64,000 nucleotides of DNA from the NCBI GenBank assembly GCA_903832005.1, contig CAIKZO010000070.1, positions 84,427 through 148,426 of the forward strand. Reading direction: 5' to 3'. Under the pieces are notes generated by a model. The model ran no database searches. It worked only from the letters and a program-made list of their open reading frames with translations, and was not told the DNA's origin. Position 1 is the first letter of the stretch. Each line of letters opens with the position of its first letter. The DNA comes from Enhydrobacter aerosaccus. Lineage in GTDB: Bacteria > Pseudomonadota > Alphaproteobacteria > Reyranellales > Reyranellaceae. This document shows, one piece after another, positions 8,714 through 17,046 of this stretch. A program made the translations under genes and the position numbers.

Positions 8714-9111
8714 CCGATCGGTGCCTCGTACCAGGCCCGCGCGACGTGCGATTCGGAGATCGTGACCTTGATCGCCTTCAGCTCATTGGCCTTGCGACCG
8801 AGGCGGCCGCCGCGCGCCGCCTCCGCCAACCCGTCATGGATGTGGCGCGTCAGGACTTCGGTCGTCGTGTTGCGGCCCTTGAACGCGGGCACCTCGTCCA
8901 GGTTCTTGTAGTTGAGCGGCCCCAGGATCTCCTTCAGCACCTCGTGCGCGCGGCCGATATCGATCACGATCCCGTTGTCGTCGAGCGTGTCGGCCAGGAA
9001 GGCCGCATCGACGACGAAGGTGGCGCCATGCAGCGCCTGTGCGGGGCCGAACACCGCCCCCTTGAAGGAATGCGCGATCATGATGTGGTCGCGGACTTCG
9101 ACTGCGTGCAC
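8710..9111 (-). CDS. Atypical 6-pyruvoyl/6-carboxy-tetrahydropterin synthase family protein
   Basis: This 133-aa protein has the length and layout of the PTPS/QueD family: AHSFKG (His14), LHGATF (His28), LNYKNLDEVP and a C-terminal SESHVARAWYE. Several standard active-site residues are changed. The usual HGH zinc pair reads HGA (Ala30), the catalytic His of the LDH-like motif is Tyr68, and there is no cysteine anywhere, so the catalytic Cys is absent. The pterin-anchoring glutamates (Glu85 and Glu120) appear kept. The GTG start at 9111 follows AGGAG seven bases upstream, which itself overlaps the stop of the MDR gene. It probably binds a pterin-like ligand, but normal PTPS chemistry is doubtful. 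Confidence 0.85.
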   Translation of the reverse strand: MHAVEVRDHIMIAHSFKGAVFGPAQALHGATFVVDAAFLADTLDDNGIVIDIGRAHEVLKEILGPLNYKNLDEVPAFKGRNTTTEVLTRHIHDGLAEAARGGRLGRKANELKAIKVTISESHVARAWYEAPIG

Positions 9112-9121
9112 GGCATTTCTC

Positions 9122-10072
9122 CTAGTAATCGATACGTTGGCAGAGGATCGCGCTGCCGGGCCGCAGGAGGCGTGGCAGTTCGGCAGGCAAGGATTCGAAA
9201 GACACGGGCGGTTCGATCAGCGCATCGAGCCGGTCGTCGTCGAGCAGGCTGAGTGCCTTTTCGAGGCGGCGCCGATAGGTCCAGTCGCGGCGGTGCGACG
9301 GCGCCACCTGCCCGACCTGGCTGGCGATCAGCTTCAGCCGTCGGCTGTGGAACGCAGCCCCCAGCGGGACTGGCACCTCGGCATCGCCATACCAGCTCAA
9401 CTCCAGCACCGTCGCCTCGTTGCCCGCCAGCGACAGCGCGGTCGCGAGGCCGGCGGCGCTGGCGCTGGCATGGACGACCAGCGCGCCGTCGCCAGGCGCC
9501 TCCGATGGTAATGCGAAGGCGAGCCCGAGCGCTGCGGCAAGCTTCGCACGCGCGGGATTGACGTCGACCAAGACGACATCCGCCCCGGCCAGCCGGTGCA
9601 ACAGATAGCCCGTGAGCGCGCCGACCACGCCGGCGCCCACGACCGCGACTTTGCCGAACGGGCCATCGCCCGCGTCCCACACGGCGTTCAGCGCCGTCTC
9701 CATGTTGGCCGCCAGCACCGCACGCGCCGCCGGCACAGAACTCGGCACCGGGATCGCCGCCTCCGCCGGCACGTCGAACAACGTCTGGTGCGGATAGAGC
9801 GTGAAGACCGCCGCCTCCTCGACCAGGCCGACGGTGGCGTAGCCGTACTTCACTGGGAACGGAAACGCGCCCGCCATGAACGGCGCGCGCATGCGCTGGA
9901 ACTCCGAGACCGGCACCCTGCCGGCGGCGATCAGCGATTCAGTGCCCCGGCTGATCGCGCCATGAAGCGCCCGCACCCGGACATGCCCCGCAGCGAGCGA
10001 CTGAAGGCGCTCGTCGCGGATCTCCGCCCGGCCGGCGCCGACGTACCACAAGGCGCGCGCCTTCTCGCTCAA
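9122..10072 (-). CDS. MDR-superfamily dehydrogenase/reductase, BchC-like, without zinc-site cysteines
   Basis: This 316-aa medium-chain dehydrogenase has a Rossmann motif VVGAGVVGALTG and an N-terminal SRGTES, MRAPFMAG and PVKYGYATVG series resembling the bacteriochlorophyllide dehydrogenase BchC. The Cys that normally binds the catalytic zinc is Ser, and the structural-zinc cysteine cluster is missing. I placed the start at the TTG at 10072 because similarity begins there. An ATG 25 codons upstream (10147) is possible but would overlap the divergent OpgH gene. It is the first gene of the three-gene unit with the PTPS-like and GT4 genes. The role is presumably NAD(P)H-dependent reduction of an intermediate (inference). 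Confidence 0.8.
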   Translation of the reverse strand: MSEKARALWYVGAGRAEIRDERLQSLAAGHVRVRALHGAISRGTESLIAAGRVPVSEFQRMRAPFMAGAFPFPVKYGYATVGLVEEAAVFTLYPHQTLFDVPAEAAIPVPSSVPAARAVLAANMETALNAVWDAGDGPFGKVAVVGAGVVGALTGYLLHRLAGADVVLVDVNPARAKLAAALGLAFALPSEAPGDGALVVHASASAAGLATALSLAGNEATVLELSWYGDAEVPVPLGAAFHSRRLKLIASQVGQVAPSHRRDWTYRRRLEKALSLLDDDRLDALIEPPVSFESLPAELPRLLRPGSAILCQRIDY

Positions 10073-10108
10073 GCCGATTTGATCCCGAAGTTCATGCAAT
10101 ACGCTATC

Positions 10109-11887
10109 ATGCGCACTGCGAGGAGCGCAGTCCTGACCGTCTTTCATCGCCGACTTGTGTTCTTCGCCCTGGTGGCGGCATCGATCGCCCTGCTGCTGGT
10201 GCTTGCTGCCCTCACTTTGTCGGCGGGAGGCTTTGGCTGGATCGACGGGCTATTGCTCGTGCTGTTCGCGCTCACCACACCCTGGGTCGTGGTCGGCTTC
10301 TGGAACGCGGCCATCGGCTTCGTTGTCATGCGCTTCAGTCGTGATCCCATCGCCACCGTGATCCCGCAGGCGACGCGGCGGCATACACCGCAGACCATCA
10401 CCCTCTCCACCGCGCTCGTGATGTGCGTGCGCAACGAGGCGCCGGACAGAGTCGTCCGCAATCTCGGCGTCACCATGGACGATCTGGTGCAATCGGGCAG
10501 CGCCGACCGTTTCCACGTCTACGTGCTGAGCGACACCAGCCAGCCCGAGATCGCCGCCGCCGAAGAGGAGGCTTTCGAAGCCCTGCGCCAGCAATGGCAG
10601 GGCCGCATCGCGCTCACCTATCGCCGCCGCGACGCCAACACCGGCTTCAAGGCGGGCAACATCCGCGATTTCCTCGAGCGCTGGGGCGACGATCACGACG
10701 TCATGGTGACGCTCGACGCCGACAGCTTTGTTACTGCCCAGGCCCTCGCGCGGCTGGTCGGCGTCCTGCAGGACACTCCCACGCTCGGCATCCTGCAGGG
10801 GCTGGTGATCGGCCTGCCGTCGACCAGCGCCTTCGCGCGGATATTCCAGTTCGGTATGCGTCTCGGCATGCGCTCGTGGACGATCGGCAGCGCCTGGTGG
10901 CAGGCCGATTGCGGCCCCTACTGGGGCCATAACGCCGCCATCCGCATCGCGCCGTTCAAGCAGCATTGCGCGATCCCGGCATTGCCGGGCAGTGGCATCC
11001 TGCGCGGGCCGGTCCTCAGCCATGACCAGATCGAGGCGGCCCTGATGCGGCGCGCCGGCTACGAGGTGCGCGTGCTGCCGGAAGAGGATCTCGGCTGGGA
11101 AGAGAATCCGCCGACCCTGATCGAGTACCTGCGCCGCGACCAGCGCTGGCTGCAGGGCACGTTGCAGTACGTCTTCTTCATCTGCCGGCCGGGCCTCCTT
11201 CCCACGAGTCGCTTCCAGCTCTTCTTAGCCATGTTGATGTTCGTGGGATCGCCCGCCTGGATCGGACTGATGTTGCTCGGCACCCTGGTGCTTGCCGGCG
11301 CCTCGACGACGGCGCACGTCCTCGATCCCGTCTATGGCACCGCGTTGCTGGCGCTGATCCTGTTCATGTGGTTCTCGGCCAAGATCGCGACGGTCGTCGA
11401 TGTGCTGGCGCGGCCCGAGCTGCGGCGCGGCTTCGGCGGACCGGTTCGCTTCCTGGCCAGTATCGCGGTCGAGACGGTGTTCTTCCTGCTCTTCTCACCG
11501 ATTGCCTGGGCCTGCCACACGCTGTTCCTCGCCGGCCTGCCATTTGGCCGCGTCGTCGGCTGGATTGGCCAGACGCGCGACGATCATGCGATCGCCTGGT
11601 CCGTGGCCGCGCGCCAACTCTGGCCGCACACCCTGCTCGGTGGCGCCAGCCTGGCCATCGCCGCTGCCTTCCAGCCCGCGGCACTCCCCTATCTCTTCGT
11701 GCTGCTGGCGGGCGGTCTCGTGCTGTCGATCCCGATCTGCGTCGTGACCTCGTGGCCCTGGCTCGGTCGCCTCTTCATGCGCATCGGCATCGGACGCCTG
11801 CCCGAGGAGACGGCGCCGCCGGACCTGCTGAAGCGCCTCGATTTGCCGGCGTTGAGTTACTTCACGCCACCAGCCGACAGGCCCTGA
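10109..11887 (+). CDS. opgH: Glucans biosynthesis glucosyltransferase H (OpgH/MdoH family)
   Basis: This 592-aa inner-membrane family-2 glycosyltransferase has two N-terminal hydrophobic segments, a cytosolic catalytic domain with TLDADSF, GHNAAIR, SHDQIEAAL, EEDLGWEE and QRWLQG (the QxxRW motif), then about six C-terminal membrane spans. This order is that of OpgH, which makes the linear beta-1,2 backbone of periplasmic glucans. It is shorter than the E. coli protein (about 850 aa), lacking much of the N-terminal extension, as do many alphaproteobacterial forms. No opgG lies next to it. The exact start is unclear: ATGs at 10094 and 10109 lack a good ribosome-binding site, while GAGGAG at 10120 precedes an in-frame CTG at 10133. 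Confidence 0.85.
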   Translation: MRTARSAVLTVFHRRLVFFALVAASIALLLVLAALTLSAGGFGWIDGLLLVLFALTTPWVVVGFWNAAIGFVVMRFSRDPIATVIPQATRRHTPQTITLSTALVMCVRNEAPDRVVRNLGVTMDDLVQSGSADRFHVYVLSDTSQPEIAAAEEEAFEALRQQWQGRIALTYRRRDANTGFKAGNIRDFLERWGDDHDVMVTLDADSFVTAQALARLVGVLQDTPTLGILQGLVIGLPSTSAFARIFQFGMRLGMRSWTIGSAWWQADCGPYWGHNAAIRIAPFKQHCAIPALPGSGILRGPVLSHDQIEAALMRRAGYEVRVLPEEDLGWEENPPTLIEYLRRDQRWLQGTLQYVFFICRPGLLPTSRFQLFLAMLMFVGSPAWIGLMLLGTLVLAGASTTAHVLDPVYGTALLALILFMWFSAKIATVVDVLARPELRRGFGGPVRFLASIAVETVFFLLFSPIAWACHTLFLAGLPFGRVVGWIGQTRDDHAIAWSVAARQLWPHTLLGGASLAIAAAFQPAALPYLFVLLAGGLVLSIPICVVTSWPWLGRLFMRIGIGRLPEETAPPDLLKRLDLPALSYFTPPADRP

Positions 11888-12699
11888 ACGATCTCTTTCT
11901 GGATCACGATCGTGAGCACGATCACCGGCAGCATGACGATGATCGCGGCCGCGGCCAGCGGCCCCCAGGCGAAGCTTTCGAAGGTCAGCATGTTGTAGAC
12001 CGCGACCGGCATGGTGCGCGTGGTGCGGCCGGCGAACACGGCGCCGAAGATGAAATTGTTCCACGACGAAATGAACGCCAGGATCGCGCCGACCACGATG
12101 CCCGGCCGCGCCAGCGGCAGGGCGACGTAGCGGAAGGCCTGCCACAGGCTGGCACCGTCGATGCGCGCGGCCTCCTCCAGCTCGTGCGGCTGGGTCTCGA
12201 AGAAGCCGATCATGATCCACACGATGATCGGCAAGGTGATCACCATGTGGGTGAGCGCGATCGGCCATACCGTGCCGATCAGGCCCAGCACCTGGAACAT
12301 CGTGAACAGCGGGATGAGATACGACAGGCCGGGCGTCATGCGGCTGAGCAGCAGGATGCCCGCCATGCGATTGGCCTTCGCCTTGGCGATGCCATAGCCC
12401 GCCGGCACGCCCAGCAGCAGCGCCACCAACGTCGCTGAGCCCGTGACCTGCACCGAGTTCCAGAAGTAGAGAAACATCGGGCTTTCTTCGAACACCTTGG
12501 CGAAATTGTCCCAGGTCGGCTCATCCGGCCAGAACACCGGCGGCCAGGCGGTGTTGTCGATGTCGTACTTGAGCGACAGCGAGATCATCCAGAAGAAGAC
12601 GAACAGGCACGGCGCCAGCAGCACGGCGACCGACACAGCGAGCGCCGTCTTGTCCCAGGCCTTCCGCAGTTTGCGCTTGGTGCGATAACTCAGCGCCAT
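11857..12699 (-). CDS. Carbohydrate ABC transporter permease, MalG-type
   Basis: This 280-aa protein has about six membrane segments and the permease coupling motif EEAARIDGASLWQAF near residue 190. It begins two bases after the stop of the partner permease (stop at 12702-12704), so I used the ATG at 12699 rather than an upstream in-frame ATG. It forms the heterodimeric channel of a CUT1-type sugar or polyol importer with the next gene and the binding protein at 13648. Its 3' end overlaps the convergent opgH gene by 31 bases. No ATPase is encoded in this operon, so a shared MalK-like ATPase from elsewhere is needed. Confidence 0.9.
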   Translation of the reverse strand: MALSYRTKRKLRKAWDKTALAVSVAVLLAPCLFVFFWMISLSLKYDIDNTAWPPVFWPDEPTWDNFAKVFEESPMFLYFWNSVQVTGSATLVALLLGVPAGYGIAKAKANRMAGILLLSRMTPGLSYLIPLFTMFQVLGLIGTVWPIALTHMVITLPIIVWIMIGFFETQPHELEEAARIDGASLWQAFRYVALPLARPGIVVGAILAFISSWNNFIFGAVFAGRTTRTMPVAVYNMLTFESFAWGPLAAAAIIVMLPVIVLTIVIQKEIVQGLSAGGVK

Positions 12700-12701
12700 G
12701 C

Positions 12702-13619
12702 TCAGTTCCACTTGGCTTTCTGGCGCGCCCACAGCAGCACCAGCGACAGGGCGACGATAATGGCGAAGAACACCACGACCACGGCCGACGCGGTGCCGAC
12801 CTGGTTGTAGGCAAAGGCCTGCGCATAGAGATAGACGTTCATCGTCTCCGACGAGGTGCCCGGGCCGCCGTTACAGATGACCCATATGGTCTCGAAAGCC
12901 TTGAGCGCGTCGATCGTACGCATGATCAGCGCCACCACGAGGAAGGGCAGCACCAGCGGGTATGTGATCTTCCAGAACATCTGCCATTGGCTGGCGCCAT
13001 CGATCAGCGCTGCCTCGTAGGGCTCGGTCGGCAACGAGGCGAGGCCACCCAGCACAATGATCATACAGAACGGCGTCCACAGCCAGATCTCGACCAGGAT
13101 CAGGCTCGGGATCACCGTGCCCGGCGAGAATACCCATTGCGAGGGCGGCAGGCCGACCAGGCTCAAGAGGTAGTTCAACACGCCGAGCTGCGGATGGAAC
13201 ATCATCGTCCAGATCAGCGACACCGCCACGGGTGTGGCCATCATCGGCATGATGAAGAGCGTGCGATAGAAGCCGCGACCGGCGAACTTCTTATGGAACA
13301 CCAGCGCCGCCCAGGTGCCGAGCACCATCGGCAGGAAGACTGCGAGCACCGTGAAATACATCGTATGGCCGACCGCTTCGAGGAAGCGGCGGTTGGACGC
13401 CAGGTTCGTGTAGTTGTCGAACCACACGAACTTCGAGGCGCTGCCGATGTGCCAATCCTGCAGGCTCATCCAGATCGTGAAGATCCACGGAAACACGATC
13501 AGCGCCGAACTCACGATCAGCGCCGGCCAGATGAACATGAGATAGGGACGAAGGCGCCGTTCTCCCGACGCCTTCGTTGCCGTTATCCGTGCTCCCGCGG
13601 CGATGTCCCCGCCCGCCAT
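12702..13619 (-). CDS. Carbohydrate ABC transporter permease, MalF-type
   Basis: This 305-aa membrane protein has the CUT1 permease order: a short cytosolic N terminus, a first membrane span (PYLMFIWPALIVSSALIVF), four or five further spans and the coupling motif EAALIDGASQWQMFWKI near residue 205. It lies between the solute-binding protein gene (28 bases upstream) and the MalG-type permease (two bases downstream). Substrate is not determinable from the permease; trehalose, maltose, sorbitol and glycerol-3-phosphate importers share this pattern. Confidence 0.9.
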   Translation of the reverse strand: MAGGDIAAGARITATKASGERRLRPYLMFIWPALIVSSALIVFPWIFTIWMSLQDWHIGSASKFVWFDNYTNLASNRRFLEAVGHTMYFTVLAVFLPMVLGTWAALVFHKKFAGRGFYRTLFIMPMMATPVAVSLIWTMMFHPQLGVLNYLLSLVGLPPSQWVFSPGTVIPSLILVEIWLWTPFCMIIVLGGLASLPTEPYEAALIDGASQWQMFWKITYPLVLPFLVVALIMRTIDALKAFETIWVICNGGPGTSSETMNVYLYAQAFAYNQVGTASAVVVVFFAIIVALSLVLLWARQKAKWN

Positions 13620-13647
13620 GCGTTACGCCCTCGACCTTTGCTCCAGC

Positions 13648-14985
13648 TCAGCCCTGCTCGCTCTTGTCGATGACCGGCTGGAACTCGGCGGTCGCCCGCT
13701 TCAGCTCGGCGCCGGGATCGGCGCCGGTCAGCATGTTGGTGAGCGCCGTGCCCAGCGTGTCGCGGAACTCGGTCACGGGCACGATCACCGGCAGGCCCGA
13801 CATGCTGAGCGGCGCGCAGCCGTTGGCACAATCGGCCCATTCCTTGGGGATGCTCAGCGTGGAGATGATTGCCGGATCCTTGAGCGGCGCCGACCGGAAC
13901 GGCACGCCGCCGCCGACCTGCAACATCCGGCCGGCCATGGCGCGGCCGGTCATCCAGAGCATGGTGAAGAAGGCTGCTTCCTTGTGAGCGCTCGCCTTGG
14001 GGATCGCCATGCCGGTGCCGAAGGTCACCGAGCCGTGGCCCTTGGGGCCGGACGGCGGCAGACCGTAGCCCACCTTGCCGACGACGCGGCTCTTCTGCTT
14101 GTCCTCGACCGGTGCCGCGAAGCCCGTGGCATCGATCCACATCGCGGCCTTGCCCTGCATGAACAGGCCCTGCGCCTCGTTCCAGTTGAAGCCGACAACG
14201 CCCTTGGGACCATAGTTGGAGAGCAGCTTCTTGTAGTACTCACCCGAGGCGATGGCGTCGGGCGAATCAGTGATCAGCTTGGTGCCCTTGATCGTCTCCT
14301 GGCCCCAGCCCGACAGGAGCTGCGTCCACAGCACGACGTTGGCATTGCGCACGCCGCGGCCGACAAAGCCCGAGACGCCGGCCGCCGGATCGTTCAGCTT
14401 CTCCGCGGCGACCATCATCTCGTCGAGGGTCTTGGGGAAGGTGACGTTCTTCTTCGCGAACAGCTCCTTGTTGTAATAGACCATGAAGTAGTCGCACAGG
14501 ATCGGCAGCGCATTGACCTTGCCGTCCGACGTGGTGGAGAAGCCCATGCCCATCTTGGAGATGTCCTCGAGCTCGTACTCGGCCGGCATCATCTGCGGGT
14601 CCTTGAGCCACGGCGTGAGGTCGTGCAGCCAGCCGGCCTTCTCGAACTGGCGCTTCTGCACATGGAAGGCGAAGTTGAAGAGGTCGAACGACGGCTTGCC
14701 CGAGTTCAGCTCGATCGCCACTTTCTGGCGCGCCTGCTGCTCGGGAATGACCTCGATACCGAGCGTGATGCCGGTCTGGTCGAGGAATTCCTTCTGGTAT
14801 TTCTTCATGAGATCGGCGCGCGGGCCGGTCTCCATCAGCACCTCGACGTTCTGTCCCTTGAAGCGCTTCCAGTCGAAGGCGCCCTGGGCATGGGCCGTGA
14901 GGGTGTTGAGCATCGGCGCGGCGAGGCCACCCAGCACGGCAGCGCCCTGCAACGCGCCGCGGCGCGTGATCGACATCTTGGACAT
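13648..14985 (-). CDS. Sugar ABC transporter extracellular solute-binding protein (family 1)
   Basis: This 445-aa periplasmic protein carries a Tat-like signal (ITRRGALQGAAVLGG, cleavage near AHAQG) and then the family-1 binding fold. It supplies the solute to the two downstream permeases. I chose the ATG at 14985, which follows GGAGG seven bases upstream; the open frame extends a further 66 codons into the divergent aldo/keto reductase promoter region without a convincing start. It is divergently transcribed from that gene with a 107-base gap that must hold both promoters, though I see no clear boxes. Confidence 0.9.
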   Translation of the reverse strand: MSKMSITRRGALQGAAVLGGLAAPMLNTLTAHAQGAFDWKRFKGQNVEVLMETGPRADLMKKYQKEFLDQTGITLGIEVIPEQQARQKVAIELNSGKPSFDLFNFAFHVQKRQFEKAGWLHDLTPWLKDPQMMPAEYELEDISKMGMGFSTTSDGKVNALPILCDYFMVYYNKELFAKKNVTFPKTLDEMMVAAEKLNDPAAGVSGFVGRGVRNANVVLWTQLLSGWGQETIKGTKLITDSPDAIASGEYYKKLLSNYGPKGVVGFNWNEAQGLFMQGKAAMWIDATGFAAPVEDKQKSRVVGKVGYGLPPSGPKGHGSVTFGTGMAIPKASAHKEAAFFTMLWMTGRAMAGRMLQVGGGVPFRSAPLKDPAIISTLSIPKEWADCANGCAPLSMSGLPVIVPVTEFRDTLGTALTNMLTGADPGAELKRATAEFQPVIDKSEQG

Positions 14986-15092
14986 TTTGTTTCCTCCAGT
15001 TTCTGCTTTTGCCGAAGCGTAGAGGAACCGGGCGGTGCCGTCACGAGTGTAAAACTGCTCCGATTCCCGCACGGCCATGCTAGGGTTTCCCG

Positions 15093-16067
15093 ATGAAAAC
15101 CAAGCTCCTCGGCCGTACCGGCGTCTCCGTCTCCGAACTCTGCTTCGGCACCATGTCCTTTGGCGGCGATGCCGACGAAGCAACGTCCGCGGCCATGTAC
15201 AAGGCAGTGCGCGACGCCGGCATCAACTTCTTCGACTGCGCCAACGAGTACAACAAGGGCGAGTCCGAGAAGATTCTGGGCCGGCTCGCCAAGGAGCATC
15301 GCGACGATCTCGTCTTCACCACCAAGTGCTTCAACCCGATCCGCCCCGACGTGAACGCACGCGGTGGCTCGCGGCGTCACATCGTGCAGGCCGTCGAGGC
15401 CAGCCTGAAGCGCCTGCAGACCGATCGCATCGATGTCCTGTTCATGCACCGCTACGATACCGTCACACCGATCGACGAGACGATGCGCGCCCTCGAGGAC
15501 CTGGTGCGCGCCGGCAAGGTGATCTACCCCGCGGTCAGCAACTGGTCGGCCTGGCAGACGCAGCGTGCCATCGACATCCAGGAGCACAGCGGCTGGTCGC
15601 GCCTGCAGGTCATCCAGCCGATGTACAATCTGGTGAAGCGCCAGGCCGAGGTCGAACTGCTGCCGATGGCGGCCGCCAACGGCATCGGCTGCATCCCCTA
15701 CAGCCCCGCCGCCGCCGGCCTGCTGTCGGGCAAGTATTTCGGCCAGGCCACCGGACGGCTGAAGACCAACAAGATGTACGAGGCGCGCTACGGCGACTCG
15801 TGGATGTTCGAGGCCGCGGAAAAGTACACCGCCTTCTGCAAGGAAAAGGGCCTGCATCCGGTGAGCACGGCGATCGCCTGGGTCGGCACCCATCCTGCCG
15901 TCACCGCGCCGATCATCGGCGCGCGCAACGTCGAGCAGCTGAAGGATTCGCTGGCCTCGGTGGACGTCAAGATGACGCCCGAGCTGCGCGCCGAGATCGC
16001 CGATCTCAGCCGTACGCCGGCGCCCGCGACGGATCGTTCCGAGGAGCTGAAGGTCGTCCGGGCCTAG
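15093..16067 (+). CDS. Aldo/keto reductase
   Basis: This 324-aa (beta/alpha)8 NADPH-dependent oxidoreductase shows the catalytic tetrad: Asp in FFDCANEY, Tyr in the same motif, Lys in FTTKCF and His in LFMHRYD. It resembles the voltage-gated K-channel beta/YghZ-type branch, which reduces small aldehydes or sugars. The ATG at 15093 has only a weak ribosome-binding site (TAGGG). It is divergent from the sugar-binding-protein gene, so it may act on the imported sugar (inference from context only). Confidence 0.88.
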   Translation: MKTKLLGRTGVSVSELCFGTMSFGGDADEATSAAMYKAVRDAGINFFDCANEYNKGESEKILGRLAKEHRDDLVFTTKCFNPIRPDVNARGGSRRHIVQAVEASLKRLQTDRIDVLFMHRYDTVTPIDETMRALEDLVRAGKVIYPAVSNWSAWQTQRAIDIQEHSGWSRLQVIQPMYNLVKRQAEVELLPMAAANGIGCIPYSPAAAGLLSGKYFGQATGRLKTNKMYEARYGDSWMFEAAEKYTAFCKEKGLHPVSTAIAWVGTHPAVTAPIIGARNVEQLKDSLASVDVKMTPELRAEIADLSRTPAPATDRSEELKVVRA

Positions 16068-16068
16068 C

Positions 16069-17040
16069 GTGTCACGCGTCGTCGTCGCCGTCCTGTTGCT
16101 GACGCTGGGCGGCTGCGCGTCGGCGGGTTCGTCGACGAGTCCGTCTCCGGTCACCGAGCAGTATATCGGCGCCTATCAGAACGGCCTGCGCAGCGGCGAA
16201 GGGACCTACATCTGGCCGGACGGCCGCAAATATGTCGGCACCTTCCGCAACGGACTGCCCAATGGGCAAGGCACCTACATCTTGCCCAACGGCGACAAGT
16301 ACGTCGGTACCTTCCAGGACAATCGTCGCACGCAAGGCACCTACACCTGGCGCGACGGCCGCACCTATACGGGCCCGTTCCGGGACGACAAGCCCAACGG
16401 CTCCGGGGCCTACACCTGGCCCGACGGCAAGAGTTACGTCGGCGACTTCCACGACGGCCGCGCCGAGGGCCAAGGCACCTACACCTGGCCTGACGGACGG
16501 AAATATGTCGGCGCCCTGCGTAGCGACGTGCCCGACGGACAGGGCACCTTCACGCTCGCGGACGGACGGCAGCAGACGGGCCTGTTCCGCAACGGCGACT
16601 TCGTCGGGGCCGGCGGCGTCCTGCTGGCCTCTGCCACGGCGGCCCCTGCGGCGATGGCGGGCGAAGTGCCGCTCGAGAAGCGCGGCGGCACCTACATGGT
16701 GTCTGTGCTGATCAACGGATCGCAGACGCTCGACTTCTATCTCGACAGCGGCGCCGCCGACGTCAGCGTGCCCGCCGATACATTCGAGAATTTGAAGCGC
16801 ACCGGCAGCATCCGGCCGGAGGACATCGTCGGTCCCGAAACCTACCTGATGGCCAACGGCGCCAGCCACAAGGCCACGATCTTCCGCATCAGGTCGCTGC
16901 GGCTGGGCGACGTGGTGTTGGAGAACGTGCGCGGCAGCGTGTCCGACGTCACCGGGCCGCCGCTGCTCGGCATGAGCTTCCTTGGCCGCTTCTCGGCATG
17001 GTCGGTCGACAACCGGCGGAGCGTCCTTATCCTGAAGTGA
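16069..17040 (+). CDS. Lipoprotein with seven MORN repeats fused to a retropepsin-like aspartic protease domain
   Basis: This 323-aa protein starts at a GTG one base after the preceding stop. It has a lipoprotein signal with lipobox LGGC (Cys about residue 16), then seven MORN units of about 23 residues (roughly residues 29-181; consensus DGRKYVGxFRNGxPxGxGTY) and a C-terminal clan-AA aspartic protease domain with DSGAADVSVP (active-site DSGA near 225) and the closing LLGMSFLGRF. The protease part resembles the TIGR02281-type periplasmic single-domain proteases, which act as dimers. MORN repeats usually bind lipids or act as a scaffold. A membrane-anchored periplasmic location is likely. Its target is unknown. 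Only six bases separate it from the convergent MFS gene. Confidence 0.85.
   Translation: MSRVVVAVLLLTLGGCASAGSSTSPSPVTEQYIGAYQNGLRSGEGTYIWPDGRKYVGTFRNGLPNGQGTYILPNGDKYVGTFQDNRRTQGTYTWRDGRTYTGPFRDDKPNGSGAYTWPDGKSYVGDFHDGRAEGQGTYTWPDGRKYVGALRSDVPDGQGTFTLADGRQQTGLFRNGDFVGAGGVLLASATAAPAAMAGEVPLEKRGGTYMVSVLINGSQTLDFYLDSGAADVSVPADTFENLKRTGSIRPEDIVGPETYLMANGASHKATIFRIRSLRLGDVVLENVRGSVSDVTGPPLLGMSFLGRFSAWSVDNRRSVLILK
16156..16614 (+). repeat. Tandem MORN-coding repeats, about 69-base units
   Basis: Seven imperfect 66-69-base units lie inside the MORN/protease gene; the recurring codon block encodes GTYxWPDGRKYVG. They are protein-coding repeats, not a CRISPR or satellite array. The third unit is one codon shorter. 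Confidence 0.75.
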
Positions 17041-17046
17041 GGGCGA

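Noticed and set aside
16156..16614. Regular 69-base repeats as a CRISPR-like or satellite array
   Set aside because: The repeats are in frame and encode MORN units; there are no unique spacers.
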